15,546 nucleotides of DNA from Conidiobolus incongruus B7586 (GCA_000697335.1 JNEM01006079.1:1-15546); one strand, 5' to 3'. Shown: positions 1 through 10,803, counted from the stretch's first letter. The notes: generated by a model from the letters alone, not told the origin. Numbers and translations are program-made.

Positions 1-119
1 AGTTCTCTAAATTCTTATATACACTTTATATAATCCAATTAACTATAAATTATATGATTAATTTATACTTATGTAGTTAAATTAATTGTATAAATAGTAT
101 TAAATTATCTAATAAACTA

Positions 120-400
120 GGTTCCTCTTTTTTCCTCTCAATTCTTACTATTTTTACTTTTACACTATTTCTAAGATTGAGACTATATTCTGTCAATATT
201 ATAGGATATTGGCACTACCTAATATAAATCTTAATATATCGGTGACTCATCCTAGTTTGAAGCTTAATTAAACTTTGTTTACACTTGCACGCTACAGCCA
301 CGTTATATTACCACGTTCTACACCACACTACTTTTATATTAAGTCTTCCTCTGCACTATATTAGTTTAACTACCACGACGCTTACAAATTCCTTTATTAA
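120..400. repeat. C-biased, G-poor patch, possible decayed repeat
   Basis: This patch stands out from the surrounding A/T sequence because it is rich in C and T but poor in G on the + strand, with clusters such as 285-330 (several CACG and CCAC words). The same one-strand bias is seen in the segment upstream of the tRNA gene at about 11903-12467, although I see no clear alignment between the two. No frame is open enough to suggest a gene, and I see no terminal repeats. It may be a relic of a mobile element or of an old gene; the family cannot be named. Confidence 0.25.
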
Positions 401-1626
401 TCTTATAAAGATATTTTATACTTAAAAATAATATATATTCTTAAATTATAATTAACCTATCATTGTATTTTTAAGTTATAATAATATAATAATTATAAAA
501 TAATTCTGAATCTTTTTTAAAATATTTAATTCTTATATTAAATTTATTAAAATATATCTTTGTTTTATTAAATTAAATAATTCTACTCTAATTAATTTTA
601 ATTTAATTTTAATTTTAATATTTAAACTCTTATTTAACTTTATAATAAAATTTTTTTTAATTAAGGGGGTTTTTTTAAAATGTAAGGGGTATTTATTTAA
701 ATATAAAATATATATAATAGTATTTATATTAATTAATATTCTTATATAATCTTGTAATTCTTATTATACTTTTATAGTAGTATTATATTTACTTATATTA
801 TTTAATCTATAAATATACTTTTTATCATATTTATTTATAATTTTAACATACTTAAATTTTAGTTTAAGTATTTTTTTAACATTGTTTTTAATAAACTTAG
901 CTATAATAAATTAATTTATACTAATAATTCTAATAATCTCACAAGTTGATTTATTTTCATTATGAAGTTAATTAATACATAAGTAAACTTTTTAAAAAGA
1001 GATTTAAACATTATAATATTAATTTTAAAGTATTAACCTAATAGTTTTTTAATATATATAATATAACAAAAGAAAAAAAAGATATATATAAGTTTTGTTA
1101 TTTATACTCTTTTAATTTATAAACCTATAAATTTATAACTCATTTTAATTAAATTTTAGGTTTTAATATATTAACCAATAGTTAATGAAATATAATTAAA
1201 TATTGCTAGTTATAATTAACTAATATAAGTAAATTATATATTTTAATTTAAATTTATTTAATTAAGAATTATTTAAGATATATGTAAATATATAAGTAAT
1301 TTTGATTTTATGACTTATTTTTGCAAGTTAGTGTTTATTTTAAAAAAACAATAATTATTATAATCTTGAAAATTAATGAATTCTAATATTTTTTTAACTT
1401 TAGCTATTTATTCAATAAAAATCCCAAATAATAAAAAGAATTCTATTTGTATTTATATTTCAATTAAGCAATAAATATTATAATTCATTTTAATTCATCA
1501 TAAATATCAATTTTTTTTTAAAATTTAAGTATTAAATTAGATTTATTAATTTATTTTTTTCCAAATAAATTTTAACAGGGAAAAAAACTAAAAACAGAGC
1601 TAATTTTATTCAATAATGATGAAATT

Positions 1627-1647
1627 TATAAGTGTAATACACTTATA
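1627..1647. repeat. Perfect 21-bp palindrome
   Basis: TATAAGTGTA (1627-1636) and TACACTTATA (1638-1647) are exact reverse complements around a single central A. The arms contain GTG/CAC, so this is not a simple A/T palindrome. It could be a dimeric protein-binding site or chance. No gene is recognised nearby to give it a role. Confidence 0.6.
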
Positions 1648-2816
1648 CTCTTGATTTAAAGAATTAATTATAGATTTTTTTCACTTTTATCTTAATATGG
1701 GATTAAATTTAGGCTTTCTATTTTGTTCTTGGTAATATAAGGTGTTGAGTTAAAATATAATATATTAAAAAAAGATTAATATTAAGTTCACTGTATAGTT
1801 TTGTAGTGAAAAATCTGTACTATTAATATATGTTTTCAATTTTTCAAGAAAATTGAGTTTTTGTTATATAATTAGGTGATGTCAATTAAGGGAGATATGT
1901 TGAATAGTTCGTGATATTTGCTTAAAAAGCCTAATGCAATAATTTATTCAATCAATAAAATATACATAGGGAGAATATTTTTTCAATTTCATTAAAGTGG
2001 GTAGAGTGTATGATCTGTTAGATAACCAATTTTGATAAATTACCTAGAATCAAATTGTCCAATACCTAAATTTTGGTCGATATTATTATAATACTGAATG
2101 TAAAAATTTATTTATATACAATGATATCAAATATATTTTTCACCGCTAGACTATGTTTTAAAATTAGTTTTAAAATGAATCAAAGGCTGATTGTGATATA
2201 TGACATTATAAAACACTTAAAAATCAATTTAACGCCAATTGAATATTATTCATCTAATATTTATTAATATCAAGAAGCACTGGGTTTTAATTAATGAAAA
2301 TTGGAAAAAATATCATAATTCCAAGGCTAATTATGATAGCAATTTTAAAGATAAAATCAAAAATCTAATATATTATACCTAGGAATATTATAGTGAATAT
2401 ATATTTATATATAATTCAAATATTTAGATATATAATGCCGTGAATATAAAATATATTTGCGATTTTTTAAATATTAAAATATCAGGATAGAATATAACAT
2501 AATTGTGATTTGTAGATGGAGAACGATGAGTTTTTAAATAATTAAAAATCATAGCAAATACGGTATTATATTTTATAAAGGATTACAGTTATATTCTTGT
2601 GAATAATTATGGTTTTTGAAATGTAACATATGAAGTTAAATATGATTTGAGTAAAAGGAATTAATCAAGCAAAATTACTCTAATATTTATTCCCACAACT
2701 TTTAAATTTTAAATTCTAGATGTATATAAAGGGAACTTGATGCATTTTTCTACTTGTCAATTCTCTCTTCCACAAAATTAATAAATTATCTTAAAATAGT
2801 TGGGGATTCTAAAAAA

Positions 2817-2898
2817 CCAATCATTTCACTGAAATTCCTTTTTAATCCAATCAAATTGATTGATTTTTCCCTTTGTTCATTGGTTGGATTCATCCAAT
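2817..2898. promoter_or_regulatory. Cluster of four CCAAT boxes upstream of RPB1
   Basis: CCAAT occurs at 2817-2821, 2847-2851 and 2894-2898 and as its reverse, ATTGG, at 2879-2883. The last two form a small inverted pair. CCAAT boxes are bound by the heterotrimeric HAP/NF-Y factor in fungi and other eukaryotes (established knowledge). The cluster ends about 340 bp before the RPB1 start codon and 42 bp before a TATA box, a sensible promoter layout. That it drives RPB1 is inferred from position alone. Confidence 0.5.
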
Positions 2899-2940
2899 CA
2901 CAATGCGATATCATCATTTGAAAAGTTGGGAAATTATTAA

Positions 2941-2948
2941 TATATAAA
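2941..2948 (+). promoter_or_regulatory. TATA box, probable RPB1 core promoter
   Basis: TATATAAA lies 42 bp after the CCAAT cluster and 287 bp before the RPB1 ATG. If used, the 5' untranslated leader would be over 200 nt. The sequence just after it is less AT-rich than its surroundings and holds an 8-bp inverted repeat and a TTACGTAA site. Another TATATAAA lies at 2723-2730. In DNA this AT-rich, TATA-like words are common, so the assignment rests on the neighbouring CCAAT boxes. Confidence 0.4.
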
Positions 2949-2954
2949 TGTCAT

Positions 2955-3001
2955 CCCAAGTCCTGAGGATGTATTCGTTTTTTGTTTCTGGTTGACTTGG
3001 G
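2955..3001. repeat. 8-bp inverted repeat in the RPB1 leader/promoter
   Basis: CCCAAGTC (2955-2962) and GACTTGGG (2994-3001) are exact reverse complements separated by 31 nt. They sit just after the candidate TATA box, in one of the few less AT-rich parts of the upstream region. They could form a hairpin in the 5' leader or be a split binding site for a dimeric factor. A bZIP-like palindrome, TTACGTAA, follows at 3020-3027. Confidence 0.45.
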
Positions 3002-3235
3002 GGACCAAATACAGCTCAGTTACGTAATCGCTACCACTTATTAACTCACTAATTTGTGATATATAACATTTCACATAATCATTTAAGTAACTACGTGTTA
3101 TTGTATACTTAAGTTTTAAGTATAATTTTAAAAGTAAAATCTTGACTAATTGTATATTTATTAACATCTAAAACCAAATATTTCAAATTACATAATCTAA
3201 AAAACTTCAAATAATATTCAAACTAAAAGTAACTA

Positions 3236-6200
3236 ATGTCCACCAATCAATACGGTTTCCCTCCGTCAATCGCTCCTCTAAGGAGAGTAGATTCTGTTCA
3301 GTTCGGTATTTTATCTCCTGAACAAATCGTAATATTTAACTTTAATCTAATTGATATTTTGATTCAATTTTTATTAATAAATTTAAATCTAGATCAAAAA
3401 CTCAGTTGTTGAAGTGAAATATCCTGAAATCATGGATGAATCAGGTTTTATCCCTAAAGCTGAAGGTCTTTTAGATCCTCGTATGGGTACTATTGACAGA
3501 AATCTCAAATGTCAAACTTGTGACCAAGGTATGTCTGAATGTCCTGGTCACTTTGGACATATTACCCTAGCCAAACCTGTTTACCATCCTGGTTTCATAT
3601 CTAAAGTCAAAAAGATTCTTGAGTGTGTTTGCTATTTCTGCTCTAGACTTAAAGTTGACGATTCTCATCCCAAAATGAGAAATGTTCGTGGCAAAAACCC
3701 CAAGATTCGTTTCAAAATCGTCTGGGATATTTCTAAAACTAAAACTGTTTGTGAAGTTGATAGTGGTGACGCGACTAACGGTAGCTTTGATCCCAATGAT
3801 CCTAATAGTTTTAATGATGGACCTACTCGTGAAGGTTGTGGACATCGTCATCCCACTATTCGTAAAGAAGGTATGAAGCTCTTTGCCGTTTTCAAACCAT
3901 CAAAACAAGCCGATGATACTGGTTTTGGTGAACCTGAAGGTAGAATTCCTCTACCTCCTTCTAAAGCCCTTGAGATCTTTAAGCGTATTGATCAAGCTGA
4001 TGTCGAAAAGATGGGTTTATCTTGGGAATTTGCTCGTCCTGAATGGATGATTATTACTGCTTTAGCTGTTCCTCCTCCTGCTGTTCGCCCAAGTATTATG
4101 ATGGACGGTACAAATCGTGGACAAGACGATTTGACGTATAAATTATCAGATATTATTAAAACAAATAGAGCTTTGGAAGTATGTCTCAGTGATGGTTCTC
4201 CAGGTCACATTTTAGAAGAACACGAGCAATACCTTCAATATCATGTAGCTACTTATATGGATAACGACATTGCTGGATTACCTCAATCGCTTCAAAAATC
4301 TGGCCGTCCTATTAAATCTATCAGAGCTCGTTTAAAGGGTAAAGAAGGTCGTTTAAGAGGAAATTTAATGGGTAAACGTGTTGATTTCTCTGCTCGTACG
4401 GTTATTACAGGTGATCCAAATTTATCGATTGATCAAGTCGGTGTTCCTAGAAGTATTGCACGTAATCTTACTTATCCTGAAAGAGTCACACAATATAATA
4501 TTCAAAGGTTAAGAGAAGCTGTACGAAATGGACCAAATGTTCATCCTGGCGCTAAATATGTTATTCGAGACACGGGAGAACGTATCGATCTTCGTCATTA
4601 CAGGCGAAATGCAGAGGTTCCTTTAATGGTCGGGTATATCGTTGAAAGACATATTATTGACAACGATGTGGTTATTTTCAATCGTCAACCTTCATTGCAC
4701 AAAATGTCAATGATGGGACATTTGATCAAAGTTATGCCATACTCTACTTTCCGTCTTAATCTTTCAGTCACATCACCATATAATGCTGATTTTGATGGTG
4801 ATGAAATGAATATGCATGTGCCTCAATCTGAAGAATCTAGAGCCGAAGTTTTGAATATTTGTATGGTTCCAAGACAGATTGTATCCCCACAATCCAACAA
4901 ACCAGTCATGGGTATTGTACAAGACACTTTATGTGGTATTCGTAAGTTTACCCAACGTGATGCTTTCTTGGACAGAGCTCTTGTTATGAATCTACTTATG
5001 TGGGTTCCTAATTGGAACGGTGTTATTCCCACCCCTGCAGTTGTTTATCCCAAGCCTCTTTGGACTGGTAAACAGATTTTATCTCTAATTATTCCAAAAC
5101 AAACCAATATGACCACAACCCATTCAACACATCCTGATGGTGAAAATACTTTTATTTCTCCTGGAGATACTAAAGTTATTGTTCATGATGGTGACTTGGT
5201 TGCTGGTATCGTTTGTAAGAAGACTGTCGGTACTTCAAGTGGTGGTTTAATCCATACTATTTTCAATGAACATGGCTTTGAAGAATGTAAAAAGTTTATT
5301 AATGGTTGTCAAGCTATTGTCAATTATTGGCTATTACAAAATGGGTTTAGTATAGGTATTGGTGACACTATCGCTGATGCAGCCACTATGGACCATATTA
5401 CAAAGACTATTTCTGAGGCCAAACAAAAAGTAGCTCAAATTATTGAAACAGCTAATGAAGACAAGTTAGAATGTGCACCTGGTATGACTATCCGTAAAAC
5501 TTTTGAAAGCCAAGTAAATCAGGTATTGAATCGTGCTCGTGATAGTGTCGGTAATTATGCTCAGGTCAATCTCAGTAATAGTAACAATGTCAAACAAATG
5601 GTAATCGCTGGTTCTAAGGGTAGTTTTATTAACATTTCTCAGATGTCTGCTTGTGTGGGTCAACAAAACGTAGAAGGTCAACGTATTCCATTTGGCTTTA
5701 ATAATCGTTCACTTCCTCATTTTACGAAAGATGACTACAGTCCCGAAAGTAAAGGTTTCGTCGAAAATTCTTATTTGAGAGGTCTTACACCTTACGAATT
5801 CTTCTTCCACGCTATGGGTGGTCGTGAAGGTTTAATCGATACTGCTGTCAAAACTGCTGAAACTGGTTATATTCAACGTCGTTTAGTTAAAGCCTTAGAA
5901 GATGTAATGGTCAATTATGATGGTTCCGTTCGTAATTCCATGGGTCAAATTATTCAATTCTGTTATGGTGAAGATGGTATGGACGCTTGTGCCATTGAGA
6001 AGCAAAGTCTTGATATTATTCGCTTCAATGATTATGAGTTTAAACAAAAATACCAAATTAATCTTTCTGATCCAGCTAATGGATTAGATTCTCTATTGAT
6101 TCCAGATGTTTATAATGTTCTTATCAATGATACTCCCACTCAAGAATTATTAGATGAAGAATATGCACAACTTCTGCAAGATAGAAAGCTTTTAAGAGAG

Positions 6201-8974
6201 TTTATTTTCCCTTCTGGTGATTCCTCATGGCCTTTACCAGTCAATCTTAAACGTATTATCGAAGGTGCTCAGATTCGCTTTGGCATTAATCCTCTAAAGA
6301 AAACCAATTTACATCCTGCCATTGTCATTAAAACTGTTAAAAATGTTATTAATGAACTTCTGGTCATCCGTGGTAGTGATCGACTTTCTTTGGAAGCCAA
6401 TACTAATGCTACTACTCTTTTTACCATCTTGGTACGATCTTACTTTGCAGCCAAGAGATGTATCAAAGAATTCCGACTTTCTCATGATGCATTTATTTGG
6501 GTTATGGATGAAGTCCGTCAACGCTTTAAGGATTCTCAAATTGATGCTGGTGAAATGGTTGGAACTCTTGCTGCACAATCTATTGGTGAACCTGCTACCC
6601 AAATGACACTTAATACTTTCCATTATGCTGGTGTATCCAGTAAGAACGTCACCTTAGGTGTACCTCGTCTTAAGGAAATTATTAATGTTGCTAAAAATAT
6701 CAAAACACCATCGTTAACTGTGTATTTGGAAGGAAAATATGCTGTAAATGAAGTTGATGCCAAAAAAGTAGCTTCAGCCATTGAACATTGTTCTCTTAGT
6801 CATTTAGTTCAATCCACTGAAATTCATTATGATCCACCTGGTCGTGGTGGTTCTGTTATTCCTGAAGATAGTTTAATGGTAGAAAATGAAGAAGCATTAA
6901 TGGATCCCTCTGAACTTCGCACTCATTCTCCATGGGTTCTTCGTTTAATTATTGATAAAGCCAAGTTAATTGACAAAGGACTTGAAATGGACGAAATCAA
7001 CGCAGCTATCAAACATGAATTCGGAGATGATCTTAATGTTCTTAATAGCAACGATTTAGATGAACATCTTGTAGTCCGTTGTCGTATTGTCAATAATTAT
7101 GACCATAGAGATAGTATTGAAGAGGGCATCATTTTGGAAGAAGATGCCTTCTTGAGAAGAATTGAACAAGAAATGCTTAATAATATTGTTTTGAGAGGTA
7201 TTCCTGAAATTTCTAGAGTTTCGATGATTGATGATAAGAGAAATATTATCGATGCAAGTGGTAAAATCCAAAAAATTGAAGAAAAAGTGCTTTCAACAGA
7301 TGGTTGTAACCTTAAAAAGGTCCTTTGCGTTCAAGGTGTTGATTCTAGACGTACTAGATCTAATGATATTTGTGAAATTATCGATGTATTGGGTATTGAA
7401 GCTGCTAGAGCTGCGATTTTGGCTGAATTAAGAAACGTTATTGAATTTGATGGTTCTTATGTCAATTATCGTCATTTAGCTTTATTATGTGATGTTATGT
7501 GTAATCGTGGTTACTTGATGGCTATCACTCGTCATGGTATCAACAGAACCGATTCTGGTTGCTTAATGAGGTGTTCATTCGAAGAGACTGTAGAAATTCT
7601 TATGGATGCTGCATCATCTGGTGAATTGGATGACTGTAAGGGTGTAGCTGAAAATATTATGCTTGGTCAACTTGCTCCACTCGGTACTGGTGCTTTTGAT
7701 TTTTACTTGATGAAGCTATGCTTGAAGAAGCCCTTCCACATCATTCTAACGTTGCCTCTCATCCATTGGATGCTCCAGAAGGTGCATTCTCTCCTCTTGG
7801 TGCAAATGGATATTCAACCATGATGACACCATATGATGGACGTAGTCCTCAATACAGTGACTATGCTGGATATTCTCCAAATAACAATGTCTTCTCTCCT
7901 ATGGCTTCAAGTCCAGGTCCTATGTCAGGATGGCATCCTTCTCCACGCAATCCTTCTTCTGTTTATTCACCCAAAGACCCTGGATTTGGTCCTTCTAGCC
8001 CACATCATCCATTCTCTCTAGGCTCTACATACTCACCATCTAGTCCTCATGCTTCTGGATCTTTGTCTAATCCAGGCGATTATTCGCCTACAAGTCCCCT
8101 TGCTGTTATGGCTGAAGCAGGTTTGAGCTATTCACCCACTAGTCCATCTAGAAGTAACTTTAACTCTGTCCGTTACTCTCCCACTAGTCCATTCAGTAAT
8201 CCTAATCAAGCTTCTTACTCGCCAACAAGCCCAATGCATTCAAGAAACACTGGATACTCTCCAACAAGTCCTGGTGCATCCAATGCTCTTGGTGTTCCAT
8301 CATACTCACCAACTAGTCCAAACTTGAGCGGAACTACTCCAGCCCATGCTTACTCTCCCACCTCTCCTAACTATTCACCTACTTCTCCAAGCTTTTTGTC
8401 TCCTGGTCAACAGACTGGCGCTTTTTCTGCAACTTCACCTTCCTACCGCCCAACCACAGGTATCAACTCTGGCACTCTTCACTACTCACCTACTAGCCCC
8501 AATTATGCTGCATCTACTACACCAGGATATTCACCAACTAGTCCTAATTACTCTCCAACATCTCCCAGCTTTATGCAATCTGGATCTGCTTCATTTGGAC
8601 GTCCTGCTGGTCCATCCAATATTTCACCTACTTCACCTAATTACTCACCCACTTCTCCCAATTATTCTCCTACCTCACCTAACTACTCTATGCATTCACC
8701 TAACTACTCGCCTACATCACCAAGTTATTCACCTAACTCAGCAAATGCTTTTTCACCTACTAGTCCTTCTTATAGTCCAACTAGTCCCTCATTTAGTCCA
8801 CAATCTCCTTCATACAATGGAGGTTCTACATCTGGACAGGGCACTTCGGGAAATCGTACCAATGGCGGAAATTACTCACCTGATCACAAATCTGATAATG
8901 ATAAAGACAACCAAAATTCCGGACCATCTGTTAATTTGTCAGGTTGGGGTGATCGCAATGGACCTCGTCAATAG
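3236..8974 (+). CDS. RPB1: RNA polymerase II largest subunit RPB1, one intron, one-base frame break
   Basis: RPB1 is the catalytic subunit of nuclear RNA polymerase II. Exon 1 (3236-3328, 31 codons) encodes the standard start, reading into [11 protein letters not shown]. After a 64-nt intron, exon 2 resumes at 3393, and the joined protein aligns without gaps to the known RPB1 N-terminus. Visible motifs are zinc ligands in [17 protein letters not shown] (C71, C74, C81, H84) and C111/C114; the catalytic NADFDGD (N495, D497, D499, D501) that holds the active-site magnesium; the bridge helix from [18 protein letters not shown] (about 838-875); the trigger loop with NTFHYAG (H about 1108); and the C-terminal YSPTSP tail. 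Bridging the break gives about 1891 residues; yeast has 1733. At 7707-7709 the core frame (ending GTGAFDFYL) must shift back one base to continue as [12 protein letters not shown], so one base appears to be missing. It ends at TAG 8972-8974. Identity is certain; whether the break is real is not. Confidence 0.97.
3329..3392 (+). other. RPB1 intron 1 (64 nt, phase 0)
   Basis: The intron starts GTAATA and ends CTAG, falling between codons. Removing it joins SPEQI to [12 protein letters not shown], which matches known RPB1 proteins with no inserted or lost residue. It is almost pure A/T, as usual for introns in AT-rich fungi. A 5'-biased single intron is common in intron-poor fungal genes. Without it, translation from the ATG at 3236 does not continue into exon 2. 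Confidence 0.9.
7706..7712 (+). other. One-base frame break inside RPB1
   Basis: Upstream codons read GCT TTT GAT TTT TAC TTG (AFDFYL). Downstream, the RPB1-like reading is GAT GAA GCT ATG (DEAM), with GAT beginning at 7709, the last base of TTG. Known RPB1 proteins have three residues between the FD of GTGAFD and the next D, which fits exactly if one base is restored near here. No canonical X XXY YYZ slippery site lies in the right frame. A lost base in the assembly is the simplest reading; a true mutation or an unusual recoding event are alternatives. Confidence 0.85.
8081..8812 (+). repeat. RPB1 CTD heptad array
   Basis: This stretch (about residues 1595-1838) encodes 15 exact YSPTSP units plus degenerate ones (YSPSSP just upstream, FSATSP, ISPTSP, YSMHSP, YSPNSA, FSPTSP, FSPQSP). 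The first half has single heptads separated by spacers of roughly 5-15 residues; the second half is near-tandem. Position 7 is mostly N or S and no lysine occurs in the repeats. Ser2 and Ser5, phosphorylated during transcription in the family, are kept. After it comes a hydrophilic N/D/K/G-rich tail. Confidence 0.95.
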
Positions 8975-10054
8975 TTTTAACATTAGTATTTTTATAACTT
9001 AAGTATAAATACATTGCTATATATGTGATTGATATATTAATTTTAGCTTATATTCAATAATCCAAGGCTATTTTAATAAATTAAATATAATTATTTTATA
9101 TTACCCATGCTATAATTAATTGTATATAATACATATTGATCATTGAACTAATTGCATATATTAATAAACATTTTATATCATTTATATTCATATAAATATT
9201 ATTACGAATTGATCAGAAAGTAATGCTGAATATGCTACAATATCTCGGAGTTAAAGTCAGATTATTAAAGTATGTTTATTTTGGATATAATTTAGTCATA
9301 ATCTTAATAGAACCAGTGATAATTATGATTTAAACATACTAATTACTTCGATATTTTCAATACATTTGCCACTTTAACCCTTTCTATTTCAACTACTGGC
9401 CTCACCCACATTTTTTAATCATAAAGATTCATAAATTTCTAATTAGAAATGGCTCGATATAATACTTGAATTATCAATTAAAATGAGAAATATCTAGTGG
9501 AAAAATTTAATTAGGTATATTCGATGTTATATATTAATAATGGGAGATTATTATATTATCAAATTGATACAGGCATTAATATATTAAATACAACATACCA
9601 TAATTTAAATATAATTCTCGATTACGATTGTAATGTTTGTTTCATGATTAATCAATTAGTTGTTTGAAACCTTTCATGGAAGTGAATATATTTGATTAGT
9701 TATATTAATGTACCAATGCAAAAAAAATCATAATATGATTCATATTACATATTCAATATATTTTTATTTTTAAAAGTCTATATTGAAAGTTTAGGTAGAT
9801 TAAAAAAATATTTGAAATATTAAATATTATGATTTTTATTTAATATAATTCAATATCTTTAATTTCCACTTTAAAATTTATAAAATTGAAATATTCTTTA
9901 AAAGTATGATAATTTGAAAAAAAAGAACATAATGAAATAGATTAATATATTTTTGAACTAATAATTCATATAAATAAATTCTTATTAAAATAATAGTTTT
10001 AAATAAAAGTTAAATACATCAAACTATTTTAATTTTAGAATTAATATATCTCAT

Positions 10055-10060
<6 letters not shown>
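8975..10060. other. Non-coding stretch downstream of RPB1
   Basis: No gene is supported here. The first 100 bp should contain the RPB1 3' end; an AATAAA lies at 9075-9080, about 100 bp past the stop, but such words are frequent in this DNA. A nested set of inverted repeats at 9250-9378 is listed separately. A slightly less AT-rich patch around 9365-9410 has no open frame of useful length. Confidence 0.6.
9250..9378. repeat. Nested inverted repeats downstream of RPB1
   Basis: AGTATGTTTA (9269-9278) is the exact reverse complement of TAAACATACT (9331-9340). Inside are weaker complementary words (GTCATAATC near 9295 and GATAATTATGA near 9318), and outside are GTTAAAGT (9250-9257) and ACTTTAAC (9371-9378). 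Together they could fold into a long imperfect hairpin, in DNA or RNA. No flanking duplication is clear, so a small hairpin-type transposon is only a possibility. Confidence 0.4.

Positions 10061-10094
<34 letters not shown>
10061..10094. repeat. (AT)17 microsatellite
   Basis: This is an uninterrupted run of 17 AT dinucleotides, a simple sequence repeat. It is self-complementary and prone to length change. It has no visible link to a gene. Confidence 0.95.
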
Positions 10095-10098
<4 letters not shown>

Positions 10099-10581
10099 AA
10101 ATAATATCAAAATTGAAAAAAGAGTTATTTGAATTGCTTTTGAATGTAGAGTATTCATATCATTTTTATATTAGAACTATCAATTTGAAACTATAATTTG
10201 AATAAACAAATAACATACCAAATACTATAATTAATTAACTTGTGTATATATTAATATATAATTTTATTATTGTTTTTTCATGTAAAATATGAAGTGTATA
10301 AAATAAGCAATTTTTAAATCCCTATATTTATATATTTAGAGTTGATTTTTGTTCAAAATATTAAAATATCAATACATAATTAAATCAACTATCTATCCTA
10401 ATAATTTTTAATAATTTAATTAATATAAACACTGTTTTTAAAATATCTAAAGTTACTCTTGATGAAATGGCATCTAACTAAATATTGAATTTAATATCAA
10501 TTAATATTAATTTATGTTCATCTATATGGTTTATTAATAGAATACAATATTGCCAATTCAAACTTAATAAGACTAATTGCT

Positions 10582-10746
10582 CTAACCTCTTTGTTCGACA
10601 TTGGTAATAAAAACGTTATCTGCAGATGTTCTACCATCGCTGGCCACAGATACTTCTACACGCTTTGCGTTCACTCCATTTAATATATCGAGGGGATTGG
10701 CAATTGTAATAGAAACCAAAGCTGAAAGGATAACGAAGTATTTCAT
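10582..10746 (-). CDS. Small secreted peptide precursor, 54 aa, diverged paralog
   Basis: This short gene begins at the ATG complementary to 10744-10746 and ends at TAG (10582-10584). The product starts MKYFVILSALVSITIA, a signal peptide with likely cleavage near residues 16-17. A short segment follows, ending NAKR (26-29), a dibasic site of the kind cut by Kex2-type proteases. The rest is cysteine-free (VSVAS, TSADN, NVEQRG). Aligned without gaps to the 75-residue products of the inverted pair to the right, 32 of 54 positions are identical, and many codons differ silently, which suggests selection on the protein. It stops right after EQRG, so it lacks the C-terminal 21 residues of its relatives and both their N-glycosylation sequons. 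It may be a shorter working member or a truncated gene. A (TA)7 run 58 bp upstream resembles their TATA spacing. Function unknown. Confidence 0.75.
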   Translation of the reverse strand: MKYFVILSALVSITIANPLDILNGVNAKRVEVSVASDGRTSADNVFITNVEQRG

Positions 10747-10803
10747 AGTAGTAATTATATAGAAAATACTGATTAATTTGAATTGATTGAAATATCACAT
10801 AAC

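Larger units (their letters stand above)
1..2816. other. AT-rich gene-free stretch
   Basis: I find no supportable gene here on either strand. The sequence is mostly A/T with short homopolymers and TTTTAA-type low complexity (for example 583-625). Open frames are short, often start at non-ATG codons, and have I/K/Y/L/N-rich translations expected from random AT-rich DNA. Two local exceptions are described separately: a C-biased patch at 120-400 and a perfect 21-bp palindrome at 1627-1647. The last 100 bp, including a TATATAAA at 2723-2730, could already belong to the regulatory region of RPB1. Confidence 0.7.

Noticed and set aside
2073-2267. 64-codon plus-strand ORF
   Set aside because: It begins with TTG rather than ATG, and the translation is I/Y/N/K-rich with no motif.
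2937-3167. 76-codon minus-strand ORF upstream of RPB1
   Set aside because: Its composition is typical of random AT-rich DNA, it overlaps the probable promoter and leader of RPB1, and it has no recognisable motif or signal peptide.
3567-7271. Several antisense and other-frame open stretches of 60-104 codons inside RPB1
   Set aside because: They are shadows of the long RPB1 coding sequence, with no start context, domains or homology of their own.
7710-7823. Continuation of the RPB1 core frame past GTGAFDFYL to a stop beyond 7820
   Set aside because: After 7709 this frame loses all resemblance to RPB1, while the next frame carries [12 protein letters not shown] and the CTD. It is an out-of-frame tail, not a true C-terminus.
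8346-9002. 218-codon open frame overlapping the CTD, rich in H, L and I
   Set aside because: Its length comes from the repeated YSPTSP codons read in another frame; the repetitive translation has no independent support.
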